A stretch of DNA of 64,000 bases from Muribaculaceae bacterium (GTDB lineage Bacteria > Bacteroidota > Bacteroidia > Bacteroidales > Muribaculaceae), in contig JAFLTO010000006.1 in assembly GCA_022510425.1 (NCBI GenBank), positions 1 to 64,000 on the forward strand, in the 5' to 3' direction. The translations under genes were made by a program, and so were the position numbers. Below the pieces are notes generated by a model. That model ran no database searches and was not told the origin of the DNA. It saw only the letters and a program-made list of their open reading frames with translations. The first letter of the stretch is position 1. Each line of letters begins with the position of its first letter. Positions 33,067-40,007 of the stretch are shown in pieces.

Positions 33067-34422
33067 ATGAGATTCAAGGCACATACATACCAGGAGCGCG
33101 CCATCAGATGGGTTGAATCGACGCCTCGGTGCATGCTTTTCCTTGACATGGGTCTCGGTAAATCGGTGATCACACTGACAGCCGTACAGAACCTCATCGA
33201 CCATGCAGAGGTGGAACGGGTGTTGGTGGTGGCACCGAAGAAGGTAGCCGAATCCACCTGGAGTACCGAGGCTGAGAAATGGGACCATCTGGACCTGCGT
33301 GTGAGCCGGATAATCGGCGATGTGAAGAAACGCAGAGCAGGATTGAATGCGGATGCAGACATCTATGTGGTTGGCAGGGATTCATTGGTATGGCTCATTA
33401 ACGAGGAAGGGGCGAAAGGTAAGTTCGACATGTTGGTGCTTGACGAGCTGAGCAGTTTCAAGAACCACAGGAGCCAGCGTTTCAAGGCTGCGAGGCTATT
33501 GAGCCTTACCACACACCGCGTTGTAGGGTTGACGGGCACTCCGACTCCCAACGGCCTTGTAGACCTATGGGCACAGACGGCAGTGGTGGACCTTGGTGAA
33601 CGATTAGGCAAGAGTTTCCGGAATTTCGCCATGGAGCATTTCCGTGTGATCGAGCGGAACCACATCCCTATAAAGTATGACCCGAAACCTGGAGCCGTGA
33701 ATGCCATCGGGAGGAAGATAGAGGATATATCATTGACCATGAAAGCTGAGGATTGGCTTGATCTTCCGGAACTGATAGAGCATGACGTGGAGGTGGAACT
33801 TGGCGAAAAAGCCATGAAAGGCTACCGTGAATTCGAGAAAGCGAGAGTGATGGAGATTATGGAAAGCGGCGGGGAGGTTACCGCGATGAGCGCTGCGGCA
33901 TTGACCAATAAGCTTTCCCAGTATGCCAACGGTGCGGTATATGTAGACGGATTCGGGGGATTGTGGGTAGAGATGCATAAAGCCAAGATCGAGATGCTTG
34001 AGGAAATCATGGAGAGCGTGGACGGGAATGTGCTTTGCTTCTATCAGTATAAGCATGACTGCGACCGCATCAAGACTTATCTCAAGGATTATGAGCCGAG
34101 GGAGTATAAGGGTTCTGAGGATCTTGATGACTGGAATGCCGGCAAGATACGTTTGCTGCTGGCACATCCGGCGAGCACAGCCTTCGGTTTGAATATGCAG
34201 CATGGCGGCCATACTGTGGTGTGGTTCTCCACGGGATGGAACCTCGAGCTTTACCAGCAGGCTAACGCCAGACTTCACAGGCAGGGACAACGATTCGCGG
34301 TAATGGTTCACCGGCTTGTGGCCAAAGGGACGGTGGATGAGCGCATGAAGGGAGCCATAGATGGCAAAGGCATGAGTCAGGAAGAGTTTTTGAAACTGAT
34401 GATAGCGAGTTATAGGAAATGA
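33067..34422 (+). CDS. SNF2-type superfamily II helicase
   Basis: A 451-residue helicase. Motif I FLDMGLGKSV near residue 22, motif II LDELSSFKN near 127 (DELS instead of DEAH), motif III TGTPTPN near 157 and motif VI ANARLHRQGQ near 400. Partner of the VRR-NUC protein in many phage replication modules. Its stop overlaps the next start codon by 4 bp. Confidence 0.92.
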   Translation: MRFKAHTYQERAIRWVESTPRCMLFLDMGLGKSVITLTAVQNLIDHAEVERVLVVAPKKVAESTWSTEAEKWDHLDLRVSRIIGDVKKRRAGLNADADIYVVGRDSLVWLINEEGAKGKFDMLVLDELSSFKNHRSQRFKAARLLSLTTHRVVGLTGTPTPNGLVDLWAQTAVVDLGERLGKSFRNFAMEHFRVIERNHIPIKYDPKPGAVNAIGRKIEDISLTMKAEDWLDLPELIEHDVEVELGEKAMKGYREFEKARVMEIMESGGEVTAMSAAALTNKLSQYANGAVYVDGFGGLWVEMHKAKIEMLEEIMESVDGNVLCFYQYKHDCDRIKTYLKDYEPREYKGSEDLDDWNAGKIRLLLAHPASTAFGLNMQHGGHTVVWFSTGWNLELYQQANARLHRQGQRFAVMVHRLVAKGTVDERMKGAIDGKGMSQEEFLKLMIASYRK

Positions 34423-34595
34423 TGGAAGGAATGTCAAGACTCCGGGAGTCGATAGCCTTTTGGGAGAAGCGGCTCAAGCGGATAGATGGGAAGAGGGATG
34501 GTTTAAGGGTAGAGAGTGTAAGGAGAAACCTCCGGTTGCTAATCGATGCGGAGATTTCGGGGATGAGGGAAAATTATAAAGAAGAACGGATATGA
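34419..34595 (+). CDS. 58-residue basic helical protein
   Basis: A short Arg-rich helical protein coupled on both sides (ATGA overlaps with the helicase and with the lipoprotein gene). No family recognised; position suggests an accessory of the replication module. Confidence 0.6.
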   Translation: MMEGMSRLRESIAFWEKRLKRIDGKRDGLRVESVRRNLRLLIDAEISGMRENYKEERI

Positions 34596-34858
34596 AGAAG
34601 AAATTATTTTTAATTGCTGCCATTTTATTGACAATGGCATCTTGCACCAAACAATCAAGAGTTAGGAATTTTGGTGGTACTGAAACCATTCAAGTAAAAC
34701 CAGGATATAGGGTAATGATGGCCACTTGGAAAGACAGTAATCTTTTCTATATGATAGAACCGATGCCAGAAAATTACGAGCCTACGGAGAAATATCTCGT
34801 AGAATCTTCATCTTACGGAATATGGGAAAGTGAAATAATATTTATAGAATCAAGATGA
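34592..34858 (+). CDS. small phage lipoprotein
   Basis: An 88-residue protein with a clear lipoprotein signal: KKK start, hydrophobic core, cysteine in MASC near residue 18. The rest is soluble and beta-rich. Membrane lipoproteins encoded in phage early regions sometimes block superinfection or alter the surface; here only the export signal is certain. Confidence 0.7.
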   Translation: MKKKLFLIAAILLTMASCTKQSRVRNFGGTETIQVKPGYRVMMATWKDSNLFYMIEPMPENYEPTEKYLVESSSYGIWESEIIFIESR

Positions 34859-35052
34859 ATACGCTTTGGATCGAGAGAGATAAAGATGGTTTTTTAGAAG
34901 TCTATGCTGAGAAACCGGAAAGGCTCTCTATCGGCTTTACAGGAAGGACGCTATTTTATCCTTCTATTGAAGATTTCCCCGAAGTCACTTGGGAGAACTC
35001 CCCACAGCAAGTTGAACTTAAATTGAAGGATTCAAATGGAAAAACAACATAA
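34855..35052 (+). CDS. small hypothetical protein (cassette gene 1)
   Basis: A 65-residue beta-rich protein ending ELKLKDSNGKTT. The 18 bp coding for its last part recur at the end of the next gene, marking a repeated gene junction. Coupled to the lipoprotein gene by an ATGA overlap. Confidence 0.6.
   Translation: MNTLWIERDKDGFLEVYAEKPERLSIGFTGRTLFYPSIEDFPEVTWENSPQQVELKLKDSNGKTT
35012..35029 (+). repeat. 18-bp gene-junction repeat, copy 1
   Basis: TTGAACTTAAATTGAAGG recurs at 35214-35231; both copies lie at the 3' end of a small gene just before the next start codon, a layout suited to exchange of gene cassettes by homologous recombination. Confidence 0.8.
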
Positions 35053-35245
35053 AGTATTAAGCGAATATGACGGAATAGCGATCGGTGACTTAGTGGACAC
35101 AAAATCCAAATATGGATGTGGAACCGTGGAATCTATAATTGACTTTGACACTCACATAGTCTATTATGTCAATACGGGTTTTCCTATCAAATTGCCAATG
35201 AAAAGAGAATGGATTGAACTTAAATTGAAGGGAGGAAATGGATAA
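35036..35245 (+). CDS. small hypothetical protein (cassette gene 2)
   Basis: A 69-residue protein, beta-rich (YDGIAIGDLVDTKSKYGCGTVE), ending ELKLKGGNG like its neighbour. The order of strands hints at a small SH3- or KOW-like fold, but that is weak. It overlaps both neighbours by a few bases. Confidence 0.6.
   Translation: MEKQHKVLSEYDGIAIGDLVDTKSKYGCGTVESIIDFDTHIVYYVNTGFPIKLPMKREWIELKLKGGNG
35214..35231 (+). repeat. 18-bp gene-junction repeat, copy 2
   Basis: Identical to 35012-35029. Confidence 0.8.
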
Positions 35246-35423
35246 GTGGGAATATAAGATCTTGGAGATAAAACAGGACAATGAATATTGGGTGAATAAA
35301 CGCCTTAATGATGCAGGGAACGAAGGATGGGAGTTGGTTACATTTACCAATTATCAGGAATCGTCCTATATGGGTGAAAAAGAGTATTCTATGGTGTGTA
35401 TTTTCAAACGCAAAATTCAATAG
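35238..35423 (+). CDS. DUF4177-like small protein
   Basis: A 61-residue protein with KWEYKILEI at the start, LNDAGNEGWELV in the middle and a final strand VCIFKRKI, the DUF4177 pattern. Function of that family is unknown; it is frequent in phage and Bacteroidales genomes. Confidence 0.75.
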   Translation: MDKWEYKILEIKQDNEYWVNKRLNDAGNEGWELVTFTNYQESSYMGEKEYSMVCIFKRKIQ

Positions 35424-35424
35424 T

Positions 35425-35589
35425 ATGACACTGAGAGAATTAATAAATAAACTTGAAGAAGTTTCAAATGGAGGTCAAAATGATAATAAACTTGTGTACT
35501 CTGCATTTGAGTGGGAGTCAGGAAGTTTTTATCCAGTAAAATATGTAGATATTGATTATGAGAATGATATAACAATAATAATAGAATAA
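35425..35589 (+). CDS. small hypothetical protein
   Basis: A 54-residue protein, TLRELINKLEEVSNGGQNDNKLVYS: a helix followed by strands, resembling short phage proteins that begin with LRELIxxLEE. It starts 1 bp after the previous stop and ends 2 bp before the next start. Confidence 0.6.
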   Translation: MTLRELINKLEEVSNGGQNDNKLVYSAFEWESGSFYPVKYVDIDYENDITIIIE

Positions 35590-35591
35590 CC

Positions 35592-36122
35592 ATGCCAATA
35601 ATAAGCAAAGAGACTTGGGATAAATTTGATCCAACTGAGCAAAAAGAAATCAGGGAATTATATTCTTCCTTGACAGATGCACTGAAACAAGAGCAAATAG
35701 GTACTGAGGAACATTTAAGACTATCGTCAATACAAGATCGCTATATCTCTCTTTTTGGCAAAGAACAGTTACAGCCTCAGTTGACCTATGAGGATGTAGT
35801 AAGGAATTTGTTTCCTAAATTAAGGGAAGGAGTAGTAAGAGTTGAAATACCTACTTTTTCAGAAAAGGAAGCGGAGAAACTTCATGCCATAGGAAGATTA
35901 CTTGCAACAGCCAAATTCCTCAATAATGATTGGAAGCCTGATTGGGATAGTGGAATACAATATAAATGGTTTATAAGAATTGTAAGCAATGATGTGGTTG
36001 CAGATTACACTATTGGTTATATTGATTCTTTTGTCTATTTCCGCACAGAAGAATTGGCTAAACAAGCAGTGACTATATTAGGAGAAGAGACGGTGAGACT
36101 GGCTTTAACAACTGAGTATTGA
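35592..36122 (+). CDS. hypothetical phage protein
   Basis: A 176-residue soluble protein. The C-terminal half (SGIQYKWFIRIVSNDVVADY, then RTEELAKQAVTILGEETVRLAL) looks like a conserved domain of Bacteroidales phages that ends many small proteins, but I cannot name it. Part of the compact small-gene operon. Confidence 0.65.
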   Translation: MPIISKETWDKFDPTEQKEIRELYSSLTDALKQEQIGTEEHLRLSSIQDRYISLFGKEQLQPQLTYEDVVRNLFPKLREGVVRVEIPTFSEKEAEKLHAIGRLLATAKFLNNDWKPDWDSGIQYKWFIRIVSNDVVADYTIGYIDSFVYFRTEELAKQAVTILGEETVRLALTTEY

Positions 36123-36124
36123 GT

Positions 36125-36286
36125 ATGATTCCACTAAGTTTTGACCAAAAAACCATAATTGACAGACTGAATAAAGAAAGGCAGAAACTCATATCTGATT
36201 GTATGGAAAAATACAATGTAGATTATTTGACAGCCTGCGAGATTGTAGAACGAGGTAATACACTTTATAAGATTGAAGAGAAATAA
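36125..36286 (+). CDS. 53-residue helical protein
   Basis: A short helical, charged protein starting 2 bp after the previous stop. No family recognised. Confidence 0.5.
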   Translation: MIPLSFDQKTIIDRLNKERQKLISDCMEKYNVDYLTACEIVERGNTLYKIEEK

Positions 36287-36292
36287 ACCGAT

Positions 36293-36358
36293 ATGGAAGA
36301 TTATGTAACATTTGAACAAGCAAAGAAACTCAAAGAACTTGGGTTTAGTTGGGAGTAG
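36293..36358 (+). pseudogene. 5' fragment of a small phage gene
   Basis: The frame begins MEDYVTFEQAKKLKELGF, a start seen in longer Bacteroidales phage proteins, but it stops after 21 codons. It runs straight into the next, differently framed gene, which itself lacks a good start. I read this as a deletion joint that kept only the first codons. Confidence 0.45.
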
Positions 36359-36756
36359 CTGTTGGTAAAGTTGGACAAAGATTACTTCGTAAAGGTGATG
36401 AATACGGTAGTCTTTCCCGTAAGCATGAAGACCTCGGACGCAATGTAGAGGCTATGGATGCTTTCTTTATGGATATAGCTTATCAGACTGCCCACTATGC
36501 CATGATAAAAAGATATGAAGCTCTCAGGGATAAAGGAAATAACAAACCCCTCTTCACTCTCACGGCAGAGGAAGTGGAGATAGCAGAAAAGTTATTTATA
36601 GTCGCAAAGAAATGTGGTCAATTAATATATGAAGATGACATTAATAAAGGTAATGCAGAAGATGCCTTATTGGGACTTTCTATTGTCACAAATTCAAATA
36701 ATCTGCTTTCTCCGATAAAAGAATGGCAAGATGAGAAAATTAACATTTCGGGCTGA
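36349..36756 (+). CDS. hypothetical protein, probably N-terminally truncated
   Basis: A 135-residue protein with a helical body (NVEAMDAFFMDIAYQTAHYAMIKRYEAL). The only upstream start is a TTG inside the preceding fragment; the first in-frame ATG is at 36454. Together with the fragment this points to a joint between two ancestral genes. Whether it is still made is unclear. Confidence 0.5.
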   Translation: MGVAVGKVGQRLLRKGDEYGSLSRKHEDLGRNVEAMDAFFMDIAYQTAHYAMIKRYEALRDKGNNKPLFTLTAEEVEIAEKLFIVAKKCGQLIYEDDINKGNAEDALLGLSIVTNSNNLLSPIKEWQDEKINISG

Positions 36757-36929
36757 AATTAGGGGTTTTTATGTTTTCAAAAAATCACTTTCGGCGTGAA
36801 AAGCATGCGATAGGGGTTTCAAGGCCCCTTCGCTCTAAAATTTTTGGGGGTGTGGGGTGCCGGTGAGAAAGGATTGAGTCTAAGTTTAAAATAAAAGTTG
36901 AATGTCTTTATAAATAAAAGCGAATTAAA
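36757..36929 (+). other. non-coding boundary between early genes and tail operon
   Basis: No gene is visible in 173 bp. It holds a GGGG/CCCC hairpin near 36812-36827, a G-rich tract near 36845-36860 and, at 36901-36912, a near copy of the late motif. It is the switch point from early to late rightward transcription. Confidence 0.5.
36901..36912 (+). promoter_or_regulatory. late-motif, imperfect copy before the tail operon
   Basis: AATGTCTTTATA matches the GGTGTCTTTATA form at 10 of 12 positions and lies 17 bp before the first tail gene. Confidence 0.4.
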
Positions 36930-37262
36930 ATGAAGAAGAAAACGGAGAAAAGAAATGACTCAGTGATGATCCTGGGGCAGGAGTACAAAGTCAAGAAGAC
37001 CGTGAGAAGTCTCTTCATCTTCGAGAAGATGGCCGACAAACCCTTCGAAGTGAAGACCATGCTCGACAACTACATGTTCCTCTACTCGGTATTGCTGGCC
37101 TGCAATCCCGACAACGTGTTGAAATGGGAAGACTTCCTTGACGCAATCGATGAGGATGCAAGCATCATAGACAGGATGAACGAGTTGCTGAGTGACCGTA
37201 ACGAGCTGGACCTTCTGCTCAATGAAAGCAAGGGAGAAGAGGGTGAGGTAAAAAAAAAGTAA
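36930..37262 (+). CDS. tail assembly chaperone, short form (gpG-like)
   Basis: A 110-residue protein just upstream of a second chaperone frame and the tape measure gene, the position of lambda gpG. Its last codons form a nine-A run with the slippery heptamer A-AAA-AAG at 37253-37259. A -1 slip there joins it to the next frame. It should coat the tape measure protein during tail assembly; the call rests on position and frameshift rather than similarity. Confidence 0.8.
   Translation: MKKKTEKRNDSVMILGQEYKVKKTVRSLFIFEKMADKPFEVKTMLDNYMFLYSVLLACNPDNVLKWEDFLDAIDEDASIIDRMNELLSDRNELDLLLNESKGEEGEVKKK
37253..37259 (+). promoter_or_regulatory. -1 ribosomal frameshift slippery site
   Basis: A-AAA-AAG in the zero frame, the same heptamer as in E. 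coli dnaX. It lies one codon before the stop of the short chaperone (TAA at 37260-37262). After slipping the frame continues GTA-AGC-ATC and is open to 37582. Confidence 0.85.
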
Positions 37263-37582
37263 GCATCGCAGAGTTATATTCCTTGCTCGTACTTGAGTTA
37301 GGATTACCCCCGAAATATGTGATGGATGAGATGGAGGTGTACGAGATCAACGCATTGATAGAGAACCGTCACCTCCGTCACCGGGAGTCATGGGAACAGA
37401 GCCGGATGCTCGCATTCGTGATTGCCAGATGTGCGGGATCGAAAGTGCAGAACGTGAAAGAAGTGTTCAGTCTTCCTTGGGACAATGAGGTGACTCGTGA
37501 GCAGAGGGAGGCGGACTACGGAGAGATGGACAGACTCAAGGCAAAGGCGGCCGCTTTGATTGCGAGCGGGATGATGGTTTAG
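37259..37582 (+). CDS. tail assembly chaperone, frameshifted extension (gpGT-like)
   Basis: The -1 frame is open from the slippery site and adds about 107 residues (VSIAELYSLLVLELGLPPKY onward) to give a fusion of about 217. No ATG or ribosome site supports separate translation; the first candidate start is a TTG at 37283. The extension, like lambda gpT, should link the chaperone to the tail tube protein. Confidence 0.8.
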   Translation, partial: VSIAELYSLLVLELGLPPKYVMDEMEVYEINALIENRHLRHRESWEQSRMLAFVIARCAGSKVQNVKEVFSLPWDNEVTREQREADYGEMDRLKAKAAALIASGMMV

Positions 37583-37760
37583 GACGTCTCGGTTTGAATG
37601 GAGCGCATCCGATGTAACCTATTATGAAAGGAGCTGACATCAAAATGATTACAAACCACCATTGCGACAGAAGCCAAGATGTAAAAACATTGAACCACAT
37701 AATCACAGATATATAAAAGTATTTAAAGATAAAACAACAAAACGGACCAATAGTTGAACT

Positions 37761-40007
37761 ATGGCAAATCCAAGATTGACCCTTACACTTTCTGCAGATG
37801 ATAAGATATCACAAAAGATCAAAGAAGTGCAGAAAGAGATTACCAGGATTCAGACTACAAGCAAGAGCGCAAAAGGAGAATTGATGGCTATGCAGAGAGT
37901 TTTGGGGCACATGAACCTTGACGGGCTTCATAATACTGCAGCTTTTACGGAAATAGCGGAATATGCCGGTAACATAGCAGATGCCCTTGGGGATGCACGA
38001 CAAGCGGTGAACGCCTTTGCAAATGATAACTTCAAGTTAGAGGCCATGGGCCAAGGGCTCAGTTTGATAGCTACAGCGGGGAACTTGGTATCAGCTTCAA
38101 TGGAATTATATGGGGAAAAGAATGAGAAGGTTGCGGAAGCCATAAAGAAAGTTCAGATAGCGATGAATCTGTTAAACGGAGTCCAGCAGGTGGCCAACTA
38201 TCTGAACAAAGATTCAGCCTTAATGCTTCGGCTTAAGCAGGTGAGGATGAAAATATCTGCCATCACCACTAAAGAGGATACAGCCGCTATAACCTCCAAC
38301 ACCATAGCCACCGGAGCCAACACCGCCGCCACCACACTCGCCACCAAGGCCAAGCAGAGACTCAATACGGCTGTTGCGATTGGCAAGGCAATTGTTGGGG
38401 ACTGGACTGGTGTGGTGCTTCTTGGAGCGGCGCCCCTCACTTCTTATGCCATGTTCTCCGATGAAGCAAAGGACAAGACAGAAGATCTGGAGGGTTCTCT
38501 CACAAAGGCCAAAGATTCAATGCAGTCTTTCAAGGAGAAAGTTTCGGAGAGCGCAGGAGCGACAATCGGTAAATTCAGAGCCCTGCAGACACAATGGCTC
38601 AGTCTGCAGGATACAGCGTCAAAGACCCAATGGATAAAAGACAATCAAAGCGCATTCAGCTCGCTCGGTATGTCAATAAAGGATGTGACAGATGCAGAGA
38701 ATGCATTTGTCAACAATACAGCCAATGTAGTGAAATCGCTTGAGGCACGAGCCAAGGCAGCGGCGGCACAGACAATGATGGAGAAGGCTTATGAGAAAAA
38801 GTGGCAGGATGATCAGAATGTTGAAACCAAAGGGCAATATTCTGTTATAGCCAAGAATGACCCCCTTTTCGCAGAGATGCAGAGAATGGGATATATCCAT
38901 GACACCAACATCACTTCCAACAACGGGGAATATCGCTACCGCATATCGAGTGAGGAAGGAGCAAGATATTACAATTCCAAAAACGAATTCAAACGGAACC
39001 TTGAATTCCAAGACACCATAGGAGAGCTTGAAGAAATGATGGTCTCAGCTATGAAGGAAGTGGCAAACACCGACACCGGTAATTTATTCTCCGGTAATTC
39101 TGAGCCAACGAAAAACACTTCCCCCAAACCGACTGCGGCAAAAGAAGAGAAAAAACCCGAAATATATGACCCATCCTCCATCAAGTATGCTCAAAAGATG
39201 GCAGCCGAAACCCGTAAACTCTGGGAAGAGGCCCCTCAAGGTATGCGCCCCACATTGAAATCAGCTCTGGATTATTGGGAGGAGGAAGTTAAGAAGCGTC
39301 AAGGGAAAGTGGAGGTGGAAGTGGAAGTGGAACCTCAGATCACGAAAGGCTCACTCAGCGACCTCCAGAATCAACTCAAAGACATAACAGACCAGCTCAG
39401 CCAGATTGATCCCGGTGACGAAAGTAAAATCGAAAGCCTTAAGTCCCGATATGCGGAACTCACAGAGCAGATCAAAGAACTCAATATAGCTCTCGGATTC
39501 GAGACTGCCGAAGTCAAGGAGAATTCCAATGAAATGATGAAAGGAGTCGAAGTTATCGGCTCAGCGGTCAACACTCTTGGTGGTGCGATGCAGAACCTTG
39601 CAAAGGACAATGAAGATCTGGCCAAAGCCGCTGCGGTAACACAGGCAGTGGGAACACTCGCTCTCACCTTTGCTCAGTCTATGAAAGGGACAATGACTCC
39701 ATGGGACTGGATAGCTGGCGCAGTAGCGGGCGTAGCAACTCTTACATCGGTTGTAAGCCAGCTGCAGGGTTTTGAGTCCGGCGGTATCGTGGGAGGTACT
39801 TCAACTGTCGGCGACAGGACTCTCATAAGAGCCAATAAAGGAGAGATGATCCTGAATCCGCGACAGCAGGACAACCTGTTCAAAGCTATCGACAACAATC
39901 GGCTCGGGTCTTCCCAACCAGCAGGGACGGTTAAATTTGTGATAGACGGAGACAAACTTGTAGGGACCCTCAACAATTATAACTCTAAAATGAGAAGACA
40001 GTCATGA
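37761..40007 (+). CDS. tail tape measure protein
   Basis: A 748-residue protein: long helical N-terminus (RLTLTLSADDKISQKIKEVQKEITRIQ), alanine-rich middle, a hydrophobic Gly-rich segment near residues 640-670 and a Ser/Gly end (GGIVGGTSTVGDRTLIRANKGEMIL) that is typical of tape measure C-termini. It fixes tail length and is ejected with DNA. Its place directly after the chaperone pair and before the hub gene confirms the call. Confidence 0.88.
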   Translation: MANPRLTLTLSADDKISQKIKEVQKEITRIQTTSKSAKGELMAMQRVLGHMNLDGLHNTAAFTEIAEYAGNIADALGDARQAVNAFANDNFKLEAMGQGLSLIATAGNLVSASMELYGEKNEKVAEAIKKVQIAMNLLNGVQQVANYLNKDSALMLRLKQVRMKISAITTKEDTAAITSNTIATGANTAATTLATKAKQRLNTAVAIGKAIVGDWTGVVLLGAAPLTSYAMFSDEAKDKTEDLEGSLTKAKDSMQSFKEKVSESAGATIGKFRALQTQWLSLQDTASKTQWIKDNQSAFSSLGMSIKDVTDAENAFVNNTANVVKSLEARAKAAAAQTMMEKAYEKKWQDDQNVETKGQYSVIAKNDPLFAEMQRMGYIHDTNITSNNGEYRYRISSEEGARYYNSKNEFKRNLEFQDTIGELEEMMVSAMKEVANTDTGNLFSGNSEPTKNTSPKPTAAKEEKKPEIYDPSSIKYAQKMAAETRKLWEEAPQGMRPTLKSALDYWEEEVKKRQGKVEVEVEVEPQITKGSLSDLQNQLKDITDQLSQIDPGDESKIESLKSRYAELTEQIKELNIALGFETAEVKENSNEMMKGVEVIGSAVNTLGGAMQNLAKDNEDLAKAAAVTQAVGTLALTFAQSMKGTMTPWDWIAGAVAGVATLTSVVSQLQGFESGGIVGGTSTVGDRTLIRANKGEMILNPRQQDNLFKAIDNNRLGSSQPAGTVKFVIDGDKLVGTLNNYNSKMRRQS

